DNA of 7,264 nt from Minisyncoccota bacterium (lineage in GTDB: Bacteria; Patescibacteriota; Minisyncoccia; Minisyncoccales; Minisyncoccaceae): NCBI GenBank assembly GCA_028690275.1, contig JAQVBN010000005.1:8104-15367 (forward strand), given 5' to 3'. The notes beneath the pieces were generated by a model. The model had not been told where the DNA came from and did no database searches. It worked only from the letters and a program-made list of their open reading frames with translations. This document shows, piece by piece, positions 1-6,008 of this stretch (position 1 is its first letter; every line of letters starts with the position of its first letter). A program made the translations under genes and the position numbers.

Positions 1-48
1 AAAAAGCAATCTCAAAAATCTAAAAAAACAGTTTTTTTACAAGATTAA
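1..48 (+). CDS. Possible C-terminal tail of an upstream gene (partial)
   Basis: The frame is open from the first base and ends at TAA (46-48), directly against the tsaC ATG at 49. It reads KKQSQKSKKTVFLQD, a lysine-rich basic tail of the kind seen at the end of many small or RNA-binding proteins, but too short to identify. A stop abutting the next start would allow translational coupling. It would also explain why tsaC has neither a promoter nor a Shine-Dalgarno of its own in view. The alternative is that this stretch is intergenic and the A/T inverted repeat at 21-39 belongs to a terminator. Fifteen codons cannot decide between the two. Confidence 0.35.
   Translation, partial: KKQSQKSKKTVFLQD
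21..39 (+). repeat. Perfect A/T inverted repeat before tsaC
   Basis: TAAAAAAA (21-28) and TTTTTTTA (32-39) are exact reverse complements around a 3-base CAG. As RNA this is an 8-pair hairpin made only of A-U pairs, so it would be weak. It could be the remnant of a terminator for an upstream gene, or simply lysine and phenylalanine codons (AAA, TTT) of the tail ending at 48. I favour coincidence in an AT-rich coding tail. Confidence 0.25.
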
Positions 49-606
49 ATGTATTCAGTAAAACAAGACTTAACAGATAAAAAGATCGGAGTTATTTTAA
101 CCGATACTATTTATGGTATTGTTGGGTTGGCATTAGAAAAAGATGTTGTGGAAAGAGTTTTTAGGGTAAAAAAAAGAAACCCCAAAAAGCCATTAGTAGT
201 TTTAATTTCTTCAATAGATGATCTTAAAAGCATATTTGAGATAGATTTAAACTCAAAATGTCTTAATATTTTAAAAGAATTTTGGCCTGGAAAAGTGAGT
301 GTTGTTTTGCCATGTAAAAAATATCCTCATCTTCATAGAGGATTAAACTCTATTGCCTTTAGATTTCCTAACAAAAAAGAATTAGTTGATTTAATTAAAG
401 AAGTTGGACCAATAATTGCAACTTCTGTTAATAAGGAGGGGGAGATTCCTGCAAAAAATATCGCTGAAGCTAAGGAATACTTTAAAAATGAATTAGATTT
501 TTATATTGATGGAGGAGAAGTGTCAAAAGAGCCCTCGATGATTGTTAGATTGATTGATGAAAATGAGTTAGAAGTTCTAAGAGGAAAGCTATGTTTAAGG
601 AAATAA
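49..606 (+). CDS. tsaC: Threonylcarbamoyl-AMP synthase (TsaC/YrdC/Sua5 family)
   Basis: This cytoplasmic enzyme makes L-threonylcarbamoyladenylate from threonine, bicarbonate and ATP, the first step of t6A37 modification in ANN-decoding tRNAs. The 185 residues are the normal length of a single YrdC domain, with no Sua5 extension. Family motifs appear in order: LTDTIYG (17-23, usually PTDTxYG), KKRNPKKPL (41-49, the basic nucleotide-binding loop), WPGKVSVVLP (79-88), AFRFP (103-107), ATSVN (124-128, usually TSAN) and EPSMIVRL (161-168, usually PSTIVD). The ATG at 49 is the only possible start near here, because an in-frame TAA immediately precedes it. No Shine-Dalgarno is visible. The 3' end overlaps the next gene by 16 bases, so the two are co-transcribed. 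The other t6A genes (tsaB, tsaD, tsaE) are not in the window. The family assignment is secure, and the substituted motif positions are mild oddities. Confidence 0.93.
   Translation: MYSVKQDLTDKKIGVILTDTIYGIVGLALEKDVVERVFRVKKRNPKKPLVVLISSIDDLKSIFEIDLNSKCLNILKEFWPGKVSVVLPCKKYPHLHRGLNSIAFRFPNKKELVDLIKEVGPIIATSVNKEGEIPAKNIAEAKEYFKNELDFYIDGGEVSKEPSMIVRLIDENELEVLRGKLCLRK
579..588 (+). promoter_or_regulatory. Shine-Dalgarno of the CapA-family gene
   Basis: AAGAGGAAAG lies inside the last codons of tsaC. Its AGGA core (582-585) is five bases before the ATG at 591. It fixes that ATG as the start despite the overlap. It is the only clear Shine-Dalgarno in the window, and it belongs to a gene translated from the middle of an operon. 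Confidence 0.7.
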
Positions 607-1571
607 CTTTTTTGATATTAATTATTCTTTCTCTTTTATTTTTAAATAAAGAATATTTATCGGAAGAGGATTTGTTAAAGCATGAAGAAAGTCAACAAAT
701 TTTATTTGTTGGAGATATGATGTTTGATAGGGGGGTTGAGTTTTTAATGGAAAATAATAGCTTCGATTATCCTTTTGAAAAAATTAAAGAGGATCTATTG
801 CCAGCCAAAATTTTAGTTGGAAACTTAGAGGGGCCGATTGTAAGTAATCCTGTTTTTATTTCTGCTCATTCTATGAGTTTTTCTTTTAATAAAAAAGTTG
901 CCCAGATTTTGAGAGATAATAATTTTAGTATTGTTTCACTTGCTAATAACCATACATCTAATATGGGCGAAGAAGGGTTGGAAGAAACTAAAAATTTTTT
1001 ACAAGAGAATGGTATTGATTATGTCGGAGATCCTGACACTTGTTCTTCTGATGGTGTGATAATAAAAGATGGTATTGCTTATTTTTCAGTTAATGTTACC
1101 TTTCCATACAATTGTTCGAAAGAAGATATTGTTTTTAATATAAACAAAATAAGAGAAGAATCTGAATATAATTTTTTAGTAGTTTTAGTCCATTGGGGAA
1201 ATGAATACGAACACCTAGCTTCTGATTATCAAATAGAACTTGCTCATCTAATAATAGACGCAGGGGCAGATTTAATTATTGGCGGACACCCACATGTTAT
1301 TCAAAATATAGAGAAATATAATGGAAAATTAATTTTTTATTCTTTGGGAAATTTTATCTTTGATCAATATTTTTCAGAAGAAACTCAGCAAGGGCTCATG
1401 ATAGACATAAGATTAAGTAAGGATCGCCAAGATTACAATATTATTGTTGTTGAAGAAAACAAAGCTCAGCCCGCTAGAATAGAATCTCAGGAAATTTTAA
1501 AATGGTTAGCTTCAATTTCTTCAGAGAGTTTAAAAGAAGAAATTGAGGGCGGAAAAATAGTTATTTATTAA
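591..1571 (+). CDS. CapA-family (PGA_cap) membrane-anchored metallophosphatase-like protein
   Basis: CapA/PgsA-type proteins have a calcineurin-like fold and are best known from poly-gamma-glutamate capsule synthesis, but most single copies have no proven substrate. The N-terminus is a short signal anchor (about residues 5-18, ITFLILIILSLLFL), placing the domain outside the membrane. All hallmark motifs are present in order: VGDMMFDRGV (40-49), NLEGPI (78-83), LANNHTSNMG (117-126), VHWGNEY (200-206), GGHPHV (231-236) and YSLGNFIFDQ (250-259). Candidate metal or catalytic residues are D42, E80, N119, H121, H201, H233 and H235. At 326 residues it is near the usual domain length and looks intact. 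It overlaps tsaC by 16 bases and has its own Shine-Dalgarno. Its last 11 bases overlap the 3' end of the minus-strand gene. No pgsB/pgsC or capsule genes are nearby, so a capsule role is not supported here. A cell-wall or phosphoester hydrolase role is possible. Confidence 0.9.
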   Translation: MFKEITFLILIILSLLFLNKEYLSEEDLLKHEESQQILFVGDMMFDRGVEFLMENNSFDYPFEKIKEDLLPAKILVGNLEGPIVSNPVFISAHSMSFSFNKKVAQILRDNNFSIVSLANNHTSNMGEEGLEETKNFLQENGIDYVGDPDTCSSDGVIIKDGIAYFSVNVTFPYNCSKEDIVFNINKIREESEYNFLVVLVHWGNEYEHLASDYQIELAHLIIDAGADLIIGGHPHVIQNIEKYNGKLIFYSLGNFIFDQYFSEETQQGLMIDIRLSKDRQDYNIIVVEENKAQPARIESQEILKWLASISSESLKEEIEGGKIVIY

Positions 1572-2385
1572 AAAGATCTATATAATATTTAAATCTTTTA
1601 GCAACTTCATCAGAAGCTTTGTTCTCATCAATTTTCTTTTCAGCATATTCTTTAATTGGGTCAATAAAGATAGTTCTTCCAATAGCAAACCCGATAATAT
1701 TTTTAATTTTTTTAGATTCCATTAGCCACTTTCTAACTTTTTCTTTTGATTCACCTCTTCCTAAAAAAATAATTTGAGATTTATTTTTTATCATTTTATT
1801 TATTTCTTTCCACCCCTTTTCATTAAAACCTTCAAGCTTCCAAATGTCTACCCTTATAGTTTCTTGAATTTCTTGAATTGCCTGACAAGTTCTATTTAAT
1901 CTTAAATATTTATCATAGTTTGTGGTTAGCTTTAAATCATCTTCTGTTGGAGGGACTAATAATTCTAAAATTAATTTATAGTTATTTTTTTCACAAAAAG
2001 TATTAATTTTTTTTAAGACAATATCTTGTTTTTCGTTTATTTCGATATTTAGGGGATTGTACCTAATTAAAACTTTAATATAGTCGGGGTCTATTTTTTT
2101 TATTTCTTTTAAGTCTTTATATTCTAATTCTAAAATTTCTTTTCCACTTTTTTCGATTGGTAAACAAAGCTGTATTTTATTTTCTTTTGCAAATTTTATT
2201 ATTTTACTCCCATATTTTTCATCAACTAAAATAGCTAAGTCTTTCTTAGTCTTATATGTTTCATAGACTTTTAAAAATCCGGTGAAGATAATATTTTTTA
2301 ATTCTTCAACGGTTTTTTTATTTGGTTTTTCCAATATTTTTAAAAAAGATGATCTATGATCAAATGGTAAAATAAAAAGTTTCAT
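1561..2385 (-). CDS. Stand-alone DUF2090 (class I aldolase-like) protein
   Basis: DUF2090 is a TIM-barrel domain related to class I aldolases. It is best known as the C-terminal half of fused IolC (5-dehydro-2-deoxygluconokinase) proteins, where it is thought to act on deoxyketogluconate phosphate. Here it is the whole 274-residue protein with no kinase domain. Recognised segments are FDHRSSF (8-14), VDEKYG (54-59), IKVLIRYNP (103-111), ELLVPP (141-146), DIWKLEG (180-186), LGRGESKEKVRKWL (208-221) and GFAIGRTIF (232-240). K183 in the WKLEG strand is my candidate Schiff-base lysine, and the last two segments resemble a phosphate-binding end of the barrel. These roles are inferred. No inositol-catabolism genes are nearby, so the substrate is unknown. 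The protein is unusually rich in Lys and Ile, and it is the only complete minus-strand gene here. The ATG at 2385 fits a promoter that should give a leaderless transcript. Confidence 0.82.
   Translation of the reverse strand: MKLFILPFDHRSSFLKILEKPNKKTVEELKNIIFTGFLKVYETYKTKKDLAILVDEKYGSKIIKFAKENKIQLCLPIEKSGKEILELEYKDLKEIKKIDPDYIKVLIRYNPLNIEINEKQDIVLKKINTFCEKNNYKLILELLVPPTEDDLKLTTNYDKYLRLNRTCQAIQEIQETIRVDIWKLEGFNEKGWKEINKMIKNKSQIIFLGRGESKEKVRKWLMESKKIKNIIGFAIGRTIFIDPIKEYAEKKIDENKASDEVAKRFKYYIDLFNK
1571..1599. terminator. Weak bidirectional hairpin at the convergent junction
   Basis: AAAAGAT (1571-1577) pairs with ATCTTTT (1593-1599) around a 15-base A/T loop, just after the CapA-family stop and within the last codons of the convergent gene. 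Each strand carries a short T run in or after the 3' arm, longest on the minus strand. With a single G-C pair the stem is weak. It is offered only because the two genes overlap tail to tail and no better terminator is visible for either. Confidence 0.25.
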
Positions 2386-2391
2386 GTTTAT

Positions 2392-2420
2392 ATAATATCT
2401 TTTTATTGATTTTCTTTCAA
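2392..2420 (-). promoter_or_regulatory. Sigma70-type promoter of the DUF2090 gene (leaderless)
   Basis: On the minus strand TTGAAA (2420-2415) and TATTAT (2397-2392) are 17 bases apart, each one mismatch or less from typical elements. Six bases separate the -10 from the ATG at 2385, so transcription should begin at or next to the start codon. No Shine-Dalgarno could fit. The region overlaps the divergent promoter for the beta-CASP gene. Confidence 0.6.
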
Positions 2421-2433
2421 CAGCTGTTATAAT
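2406..2433 (+). promoter_or_regulatory. Extended -10 promoter of the beta-CASP nuclease gene (leaderless)
   Basis: TTGATT (2406-2411) and a perfect TATAAT (2428-2433) are 16 bases apart, and the -10 carries the TGn extension (TGT at 2425-2427). Six bases lie between the -10 and the ATG at 2440, so the predicted transcript starts at the start codon. Its -35 half shares DNA with the opposing promoter, so the two polymerases should compete. Confidence 0.65.
2419..2428. promoter_or_regulatory. 10-base perfect palindrome between the divergent promoters
   Basis: AACAGCTGTT is its own reverse complement. It covers the spacer and first -10 base of the beta-CASP promoter and touches the outer edge of the DUF2090 -35. 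It is also the most GC-rich spot in an otherwise A/T spacer. A dimeric repressor bound here could block both genes. That is an inference from position, and no regulator gene is nearby. Confidence 0.3.
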
Positions 2434-2439
2434 TTAATT

Positions 2440-3744
2440 ATGAACATATCTTTTTTAGGAGCTTGTGGTGAGGTTACAGGTTCTTGTACTTTAGTAGAGG
2501 CTTCTGGCATTAAATTTTTAGTTGATTGTGGAATGTTTCAAGGGTTAAATTCTTACGAAAAAAATCTTGAGAATTTTTCTTTTAATCCCAAGGAAATTGA
2601 TTTTGTTTTTTTGACTCACGCACATCTTGATCATTCGGGGAGACTTCCTATTTTATACAAAGAAGGTTTTAGGGGAAAAGTTTTTTCTACAAAACCAACT
2701 AAGGATTTAGCAGAAATTATTTTAAAAGATTCTGCTCGTATTTTTGAGAAAGATTTCAAAACTCCTTTATTTGATTTTAACGATATTTCTAACATTATGA
2801 ATTCTTTTGAAACTTTTGATTATTACAAAAAGAATCAGGCGGGAAATATCTTTTTTAGAGCTTTAGATGCGGGTCATATTTTAGGATCATCTATTTTTGA
2901 ATTTTTTATAGAAGGAAAGAAAATTGTTTTTTCTGGAGATTTGGGGAATGATAATGCTCCTATAGTAAGAGATACCGATTTAATAGATTCTGCGGACGTG
3001 GTCGTTGTAGAATCAACCTATGGTGGAAAAGTACATGCAGATAGAAAAGAAGGGGTGGCGGAGCTTGCTAAGAATATAGAAGAAGTTATTCAGAAAAAAT
3101 CAGTTTTATTAATTCCTAGTTTTAGTATTGAAAGAACTCAAGAGTTGTTGTTTGAAATTAACAATTTGATAGAAAGTAAAAAAGTACCTTTTATTAATGT
3201 TTTCTTAGATAGCCCTTTAGCTATTAAGGCTACTTCTATTTATAGAAAATATGAAGACTTTTTTGACAAGGAAAGTATTACACTTATAAATTCTGGAGAT
3301 GACATTTTTGATTTTGATGGTTTTAAAGAAGCGAAGGATACAAAAAAAGTTTTAGATTCTTCTTCTCCCAAAATAATTATGGCTGGTTCGGGAATGTGTT
3401 CTGGCGGAAGAATACCTTTTTATATTAAAATTTATGGCAAGAATAAAGATAATATAATTTTGTTAAATTCTTATCAGGCAGAGGGAACTATGGGAAGAAG
3501 GATTGAAGCACATGAAGATATCTTTATTAATAATAAAAAAGTTCAAATTAAGGCTAAGGTTGAAAAAATTTTATCGTTTTCTTCTCACGCAGATTCTATC
3601 AAATTAAAAAATTGGGTTTCAAAAGCCAACCCATCTCAAGTATTTATAAATCACGGAGAGAAAGAAGAAAGTTTGGCCCTTAAAAGAGAATTGAATATTA
3701 AAAAAGTAACCCTTCCAGTCCTTGCTGAAAAATACTTAATTTGA
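2440..3744 (+). CDS. Beta-CASP metallo-beta-lactamase ribonuclease (CPSF/YSH1-like)
   Basis: Members of this family are zinc-dependent RNA endo/exonucleases acting in mRNA processing and decay in the cytoplasm. The metallo-beta-lactamase core has THAHLDHSG (59-67; H60, H62, D64, H65), H146 in DAGHILGSS, and D167 in FSGDLGN. The beta-CASP insert has motif A E191 in ESTYG, then IERTQELL (230-237), FLDSPLA (255-261) and MAGSGMCSGGR (314-324). The C-terminal part has NSYQAEGTMGRR (343-354), H383 in SFSSHAD, and H405 in INHGE, completing the second metal-binding side. All catalytic positions are present. At 434 residues it is slightly shorter than the common 450-470 form, and it lacks the KH domains of archaeal CPSF-like proteins and the long C-terminus of RNase J. 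It ends at TGA, which also forms part of the next gene's promoter. Exact RNA substrate is not deducible. Confidence 0.93.
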   Translation: MNISFLGACGEVTGSCTLVEASGIKFLVDCGMFQGLNSYEKNLENFSFNPKEIDFVFLTHAHLDHSGRLPILYKEGFRGKVFSTKPTKDLAEIILKDSARIFEKDFKTPLFDFNDISNIMNSFETFDYYKKNQAGNIFFRALDAGHILGSSIFEFFIEGKKIVFSGDLGNDNAPIVRDTDLIDSADVVVVESTYGGKVHADRKEGVAELAKNIEEVIQKKSVLLIPSFSIERTQELLFEINNLIESKKVPFINVFLDSPLAIKATSIYRKYEDFFDKESITLINSGDDIFDFDGFKEAKDTKKVLDSSSPKIIMAGSGMCSGGRIPFYIKIYGKNKDNIILLNSYQAEGTMGRRIEAHEDIFINNKKVQIKAKVEKILSFSSHADSIKLKNWVSKANPSQVFINHGEKEESLALKRELNIKKVTLPVLAEKYLI

Positions 3745-3750
3745 TATAAT
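3722..3750 (+). promoter_or_regulatory. Extended -10 promoter of the SIMPL-domain gene
   Basis: TTGCTG (3722-3727) and a perfect TATAAT (3745-3750) are 17 bases apart, with a TGA extension at 3742-3744. That same TGA is the stop codon of the upstream beta-CASP gene. Transcription should start near 3757, giving a leader of about 23 bases before the ATG at 3780. The leader is A-rich and has no Shine-Dalgarno. The -35 is weak, so the extended -10 probably carries the promoter. Confidence 0.55.
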
Positions 3751-3779
3751 AAATAAACAGACAAATAAAAAATAAACAT

Positions 3780-4502
3780 ATGGAAAATAAACACATCATA
3801 ATAGCATCATTAATAATAGCTTTTTCACTAATTGTTTCTGTATTAATTTATTCTAACAATTTATTTAAAATACAAAATTTAGATAATACTTTAGTTGTAA
3901 CAGGATCTTCAACAAAAATTGTTACCTCGGATTTGGTAAAATTGAAAACAAATTTTTCCAGAACGGTTTCTGTTTCACAACTTAAAAATGGTTATTCGTT
4001 AATGGAGGCTGACGAAGCTAAGGTTGTTAAATTTTTGACCGATAATAATATAACTGAAAGCGAGTATGAAATTTCTCCGATTTCTATGTACGAACAATAT
4101 TCTTACAAAGAAGATGGCGGTGAGACAAAATATAATTTATCTCAACAAATTATAATTACTTCTACTGATTTGGAGAAAGTAAAAGCATTATCTCAAAAAG
4201 CAAATGAACTTATCAATTTAGACGTTATCTATCAAACTAATGCTTTGGAGTATTATTATACCAAGCTTCCAGAGGAGAGAATTAATCTTTTACCAGCAGC
4301 AGTTTTAGATGCACAAAAGAGAGCTGAGGCCATTGCTCAAAGTACGGATAGAAAAGTGGGAACATTAAAAAGTGCTGACATGGGGGTTGTTCAAATAATG
4401 GAACCAAATTCAACAAACATATCAAGCTATGGTTCATATGATACCTCAACCATAGAAAAAGAGATAATGATTACTGTTAGCGCGGATTTTGTTTTAGAAT
4501 AA
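3780..4502 (+). CDS. SIMPL-domain (DUF541) membrane-anchored protein
   Basis: SIMPL proteins form oligomeric extracytoplasmic assemblies. Members such as mouse SIMPL, BP26 and E. coli YggE are linked to signalling or stress, without a defined enzymatic activity. One N-terminal membrane segment (about 5-25, rich in Ile, Leu and Val) is followed by an outside domain beginning LVVTGSSTKIVTSDLVKL (38-55), the usual first strands of the fold. The conserved helix LPAAVLDAQKRAEAIAQS (171-188) and the following strand KVGTLKSADMG (192-202) are the strongest matches. The final IEKEIMITVSADFVLE (225-240) is the expected closing strand. It lacks a clear signal-peptidase site, so it probably stays anchored. 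At 240 residues it is typical and intact. It has its own promoter and a strong hairpin after it, so it is probably a single-gene unit. Function in this organism is unknown. Confidence 0.88.
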   Translation: MENKHIIIASLIIAFSLIVSVLIYSNNLFKIQNLDNTLVVTGSSTKIVTSDLVKLKTNFSRTVSVSQLKNGYSLMEADEAKVVKFLTDNNITESEYEISPISMYEQYSYKEDGGETKYNLSQQIIITSTDLEKVKALSQKANELINLDVIYQTNALEYYYTKLPEERINLLPAAVLDAQKRAEAIAQSTDRKVGTLKSADMGVVQIMEPNSTNISSYGSYDTSTIEKEIMITVSADFVLE

Positions 4503-4510
4503 AGAACTAA

Positions 4511-4551
4511 AAAATCTAAAAACACTTTTAAATTAGGTGTTTTTAGGTTTT
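4511..4551 (+). terminator. Long A/T-rich terminator hairpin after the SIMPL gene
   Basis: CTAAAAACAC (4516-4525) pairs perfectly with GTGTTTTTAG (4537-4546). The stem extends outward through one U-G wobble and four A-U pairs to 4511/4551, giving about 15 pairs. T runs in the 3' arm (4540-4544 and 4548-4551) provide the release tract. The A run in the 5' arm would serve the other strand. It begins nine bases after the SIMPL stop and ends before the next promoter, as expected of a terminator. Confidence 0.7.
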
Positions 4552-4566
4552 AAAAGCAAAAAAGAC

Positions 4567-4594
4567 TTGAAATTAATTCTTATTTTAGTATAAT
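4567..4594 (+). promoter_or_regulatory. Sigma70-type promoter of the ATP-grasp gene
   Basis: TTGAAA (4567-4572) and a perfect TATAAT (4589-4594) are 16 bases apart, just downstream of the preceding terminator. Transcription would start near 4601, leaving a leader of about 28 bases without a Shine-Dalgarno. A weaker TGTTAAATT at 4614-4622 sits six bases before the ATG and could give a second, leaderless start, but it has no convincing -35. Confidence 0.6.
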
Positions 4595-4628
4595 CCCTAT
4601 TGTTATTAAATATTGTTAAATTTTTAGT

Positions 4629-5936
4629 ATGACACCAATTAAAAAAGAGCAAGATATTATTCTTTTTGTGAATGATATCCCAGACAATATGCCGGATGAA
4701 TTGCAGACATTCAGAAAAGATCTTGCTAATTATGGTAAAAAGCATAACAAAAAATTTAGATTAGCTATTATTCGTGATACTCGAAGAATAGAAATAGGGG
4801 GAGCAGAGGAGAAAGTATACCCAGATGATATTATTTATCTTTCTTGTGATTTTAGCGATCCAATTAAAATTCAAAAAGCCTTACTTCCTTACCAAAAAGA
4901 ACTTTTAGGGGTAACTTGTCGTAGTGAAATTAATATTGATTCTTTTTCTAAATTAGTTCCAAATGTCCCTTATCTTAAAACACCAACTTCAGAATCTTTA
5001 GATTGGTCTATTCAAAAGACTATGATGAGAAAGAGGTTTAATGCTTATGATAAAAAAATTACACCTAAGTTTTATATCGTTAAAGAACTTTCTCGTGAAA
5101 CAATGCAAGCGATAAAAGAAAAGGTTGGTTTTCCTCTTGTGGTTAAGCCTTCTGGTTTAGCTTCTAGTTTAATGGTTAGTCCTTGTTATTACGAAGAAGA
5201 ACTTGAAAAAACTTTAAAAGAAGCTTTCAAAAAAATTAGAAAAATATATAAAGAGAACGATAGAAAAAAAGACCCTCAACTTTTAGTGGAACAGTTTATG
5301 GAAGGAGAGATGTTTTCTATTGATGGTTATGTTACCTCAAAGGGAAAAGTATACTTTTGTCCTTTAGTAAAAGTTAAGACGGGAAAGCAGATTGGTTTTG
5401 ATGATTTTTTTGGTTATCAAAGAATTATTCCTGCTAAAGTAGAAAAAAATTCTAGCGAAAAAGCTCAAGAAGTTGCCAGAAAAGGAGTGCACGCCTTGGG
5501 GCTTAGATGTGTATCAGTACATATAGAGCTTATGAGAACGGAAGAAGGTTGGAAAATAATTGAGATTGGTCCTCGTGTTGGGGGTTATAGACATTTAATG
5601 TATCAATTATCTTACGGAATTAATCATGCAGTTAATGATGTTTTAATTAGAATCTCTCAAAAACCCATTATTCCAAAGAAGATTAAGGGACACACAGCGG
5701 TTTTCTTACTTTATGCCAAAAAAGAAGGCAAATTAAAAGCAATTAAAGGTGTTAAGAAAGTACAAGAACTAGAATCTTTTTATTACTTACATATTGCTAG
5801 AAAGATTGGTGAATCTTGTAAGTTTGCTAAAAATGGAGGTAAGTTTGTTTGTAATCTTGTTTTATTTAACAAAGATAGGTCAAAATTGTTGGCCGACATA
5901 AGAAGGATGGAAAAAACATTAAAGATAGTAACTTAG
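4629..5936 (+). CDS. ATP-grasp ligase, L-amino-acid-ligase-like
   Basis: ATP-grasp enzymes join a carboxylate to an amine or other nucleophile through an acyl-phosphate, using ATP and two metals. Residues 1-120 would be the N-terminal preATP-grasp part. The grasp domain then shows K130 in the TMMRKRF region, FPLVVKPSG (168-176; K173), the nucleotide-hinge LLVEQFMEGEMFSIDGYV (218-235; E221), and metal ligands E300 (HIELM) and E312 in IEIGPRVGG (311-319; R316). The C-terminal part, from about 355 (HTAVFLLYAKKEGKLKAIKG onward), resembles the C-terminal domain of dipeptide-forming L-amino-acid ligases; that match is from memory of the family pattern. The usual Asn of the final E-x-N-x-R motif is Gly314 here. 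At 435 residues it has the length expected of this group. No biosynthetic, transport or carrier-protein gene is beside it, so its substrate is unknown. Alternatives are a carbamoyl-phosphate-synthase-like or peptide-tailoring ligase. Confidence 0.85.
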   Translation: MTPIKKEQDIILFVNDIPDNMPDELQTFRKDLANYGKKHNKKFRLAIIRDTRRIEIGGAEEKVYPDDIIYLSCDFSDPIKIQKALLPYQKELLGVTCRSEINIDSFSKLVPNVPYLKTPTSESLDWSIQKTMMRKRFNAYDKKITPKFYIVKELSRETMQAIKEKVGFPLVVKPSGLASSLMVSPCYYEEELEKTLKEAFKKIRKIYKENDRKKDPQLLVEQFMEGEMFSIDGYVTSKGKVYFCPLVKVKTGKQIGFDDFFGYQRIIPAKVEKNSSEKAQEVARKGVHALGLRCVSVHIELMRTEEGWKIIEIGPRVGGYRHLMYQLSYGINHAVNDVLIRISQKPIIPKKIKGHTAVFLLYAKKEGKLKAIKGVKKVQELESFYYLHIARKIGESCKFAKNGGKFVCNLVLFNKDRSKLLADIRRMEKTLKIVT

Positions 5937-5961
5937 AAGGAACTCTTATTAGAGTTTTTTT
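5937..5961 (+). terminator. Intrinsic terminator after the ATP-grasp gene
   Basis: AACTCT (5941-5946) pairs with AGAGTT (5951-5956) around the loop TATT. It runs into seven Ts (5955-5961), with four more (5963-5966) after one G. The bases AAGG (5937-5940) can extend the stem by pairing with the T run. It begins immediately after the TAG stop and is the most canonical terminator in the window, isolating tyrS from upstream transcription. Confidence 0.85.
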
Positions 5962-5973
5962 GTTTTGGGGACT

Positions 5974-6001
5974 TTTACAAAATTATCTTTTGTGATAAAA
6001 T
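5974..6001 (+). promoter_or_regulatory. Extended -10 promoter of tyrS (leaderless)
   Basis: TTTACA (5974-5979) and TAAAAT (5996-6001) are 16 bases apart, each one base from consensus, with a TGA extension (5993-5995). Seven bases lie between the -10 and the ATG at 6009, so the RNA should start at or one base before the start codon. This leaves no room for a T-box or other leader control of the synthetase. Confidence 0.6.
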
Positions 6002-6008
6002 AAGTTAT

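Noticed and set aside
591..1571. Poly-gamma-glutamate capsule locus
   Set aside because: Only a CapA-type protein is present. No pgsB/capB ligase or pgsC is nearby, and the ATP-grasp gene 3 kb away belongs to a different ligase family and transcription unit.
3742..3756. UGA read as glycine (as in Gracilibacteria/Absconditabacteria)
   Set aside because: Reading through the TGA would add only four residues before a TAA, no gene contains an internal TGA, and the TGA falls at the natural family end. The standard code is sufficient.
4533..4745. Minus-strand open frame of 70 codons
   Set aside because: It spans the terminator/promoter spacer and the start of the ATP-grasp gene on the opposite strand. 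The product has no family pattern, and low-complexity AT-rich spacer explains it.
5937..6008. T-box or other riboswitch upstream of tyrS
   Set aside because: The 72-base spacer is filled by an upstream terminator and a promoter whose start is at the ATG. There is no room for a leader.
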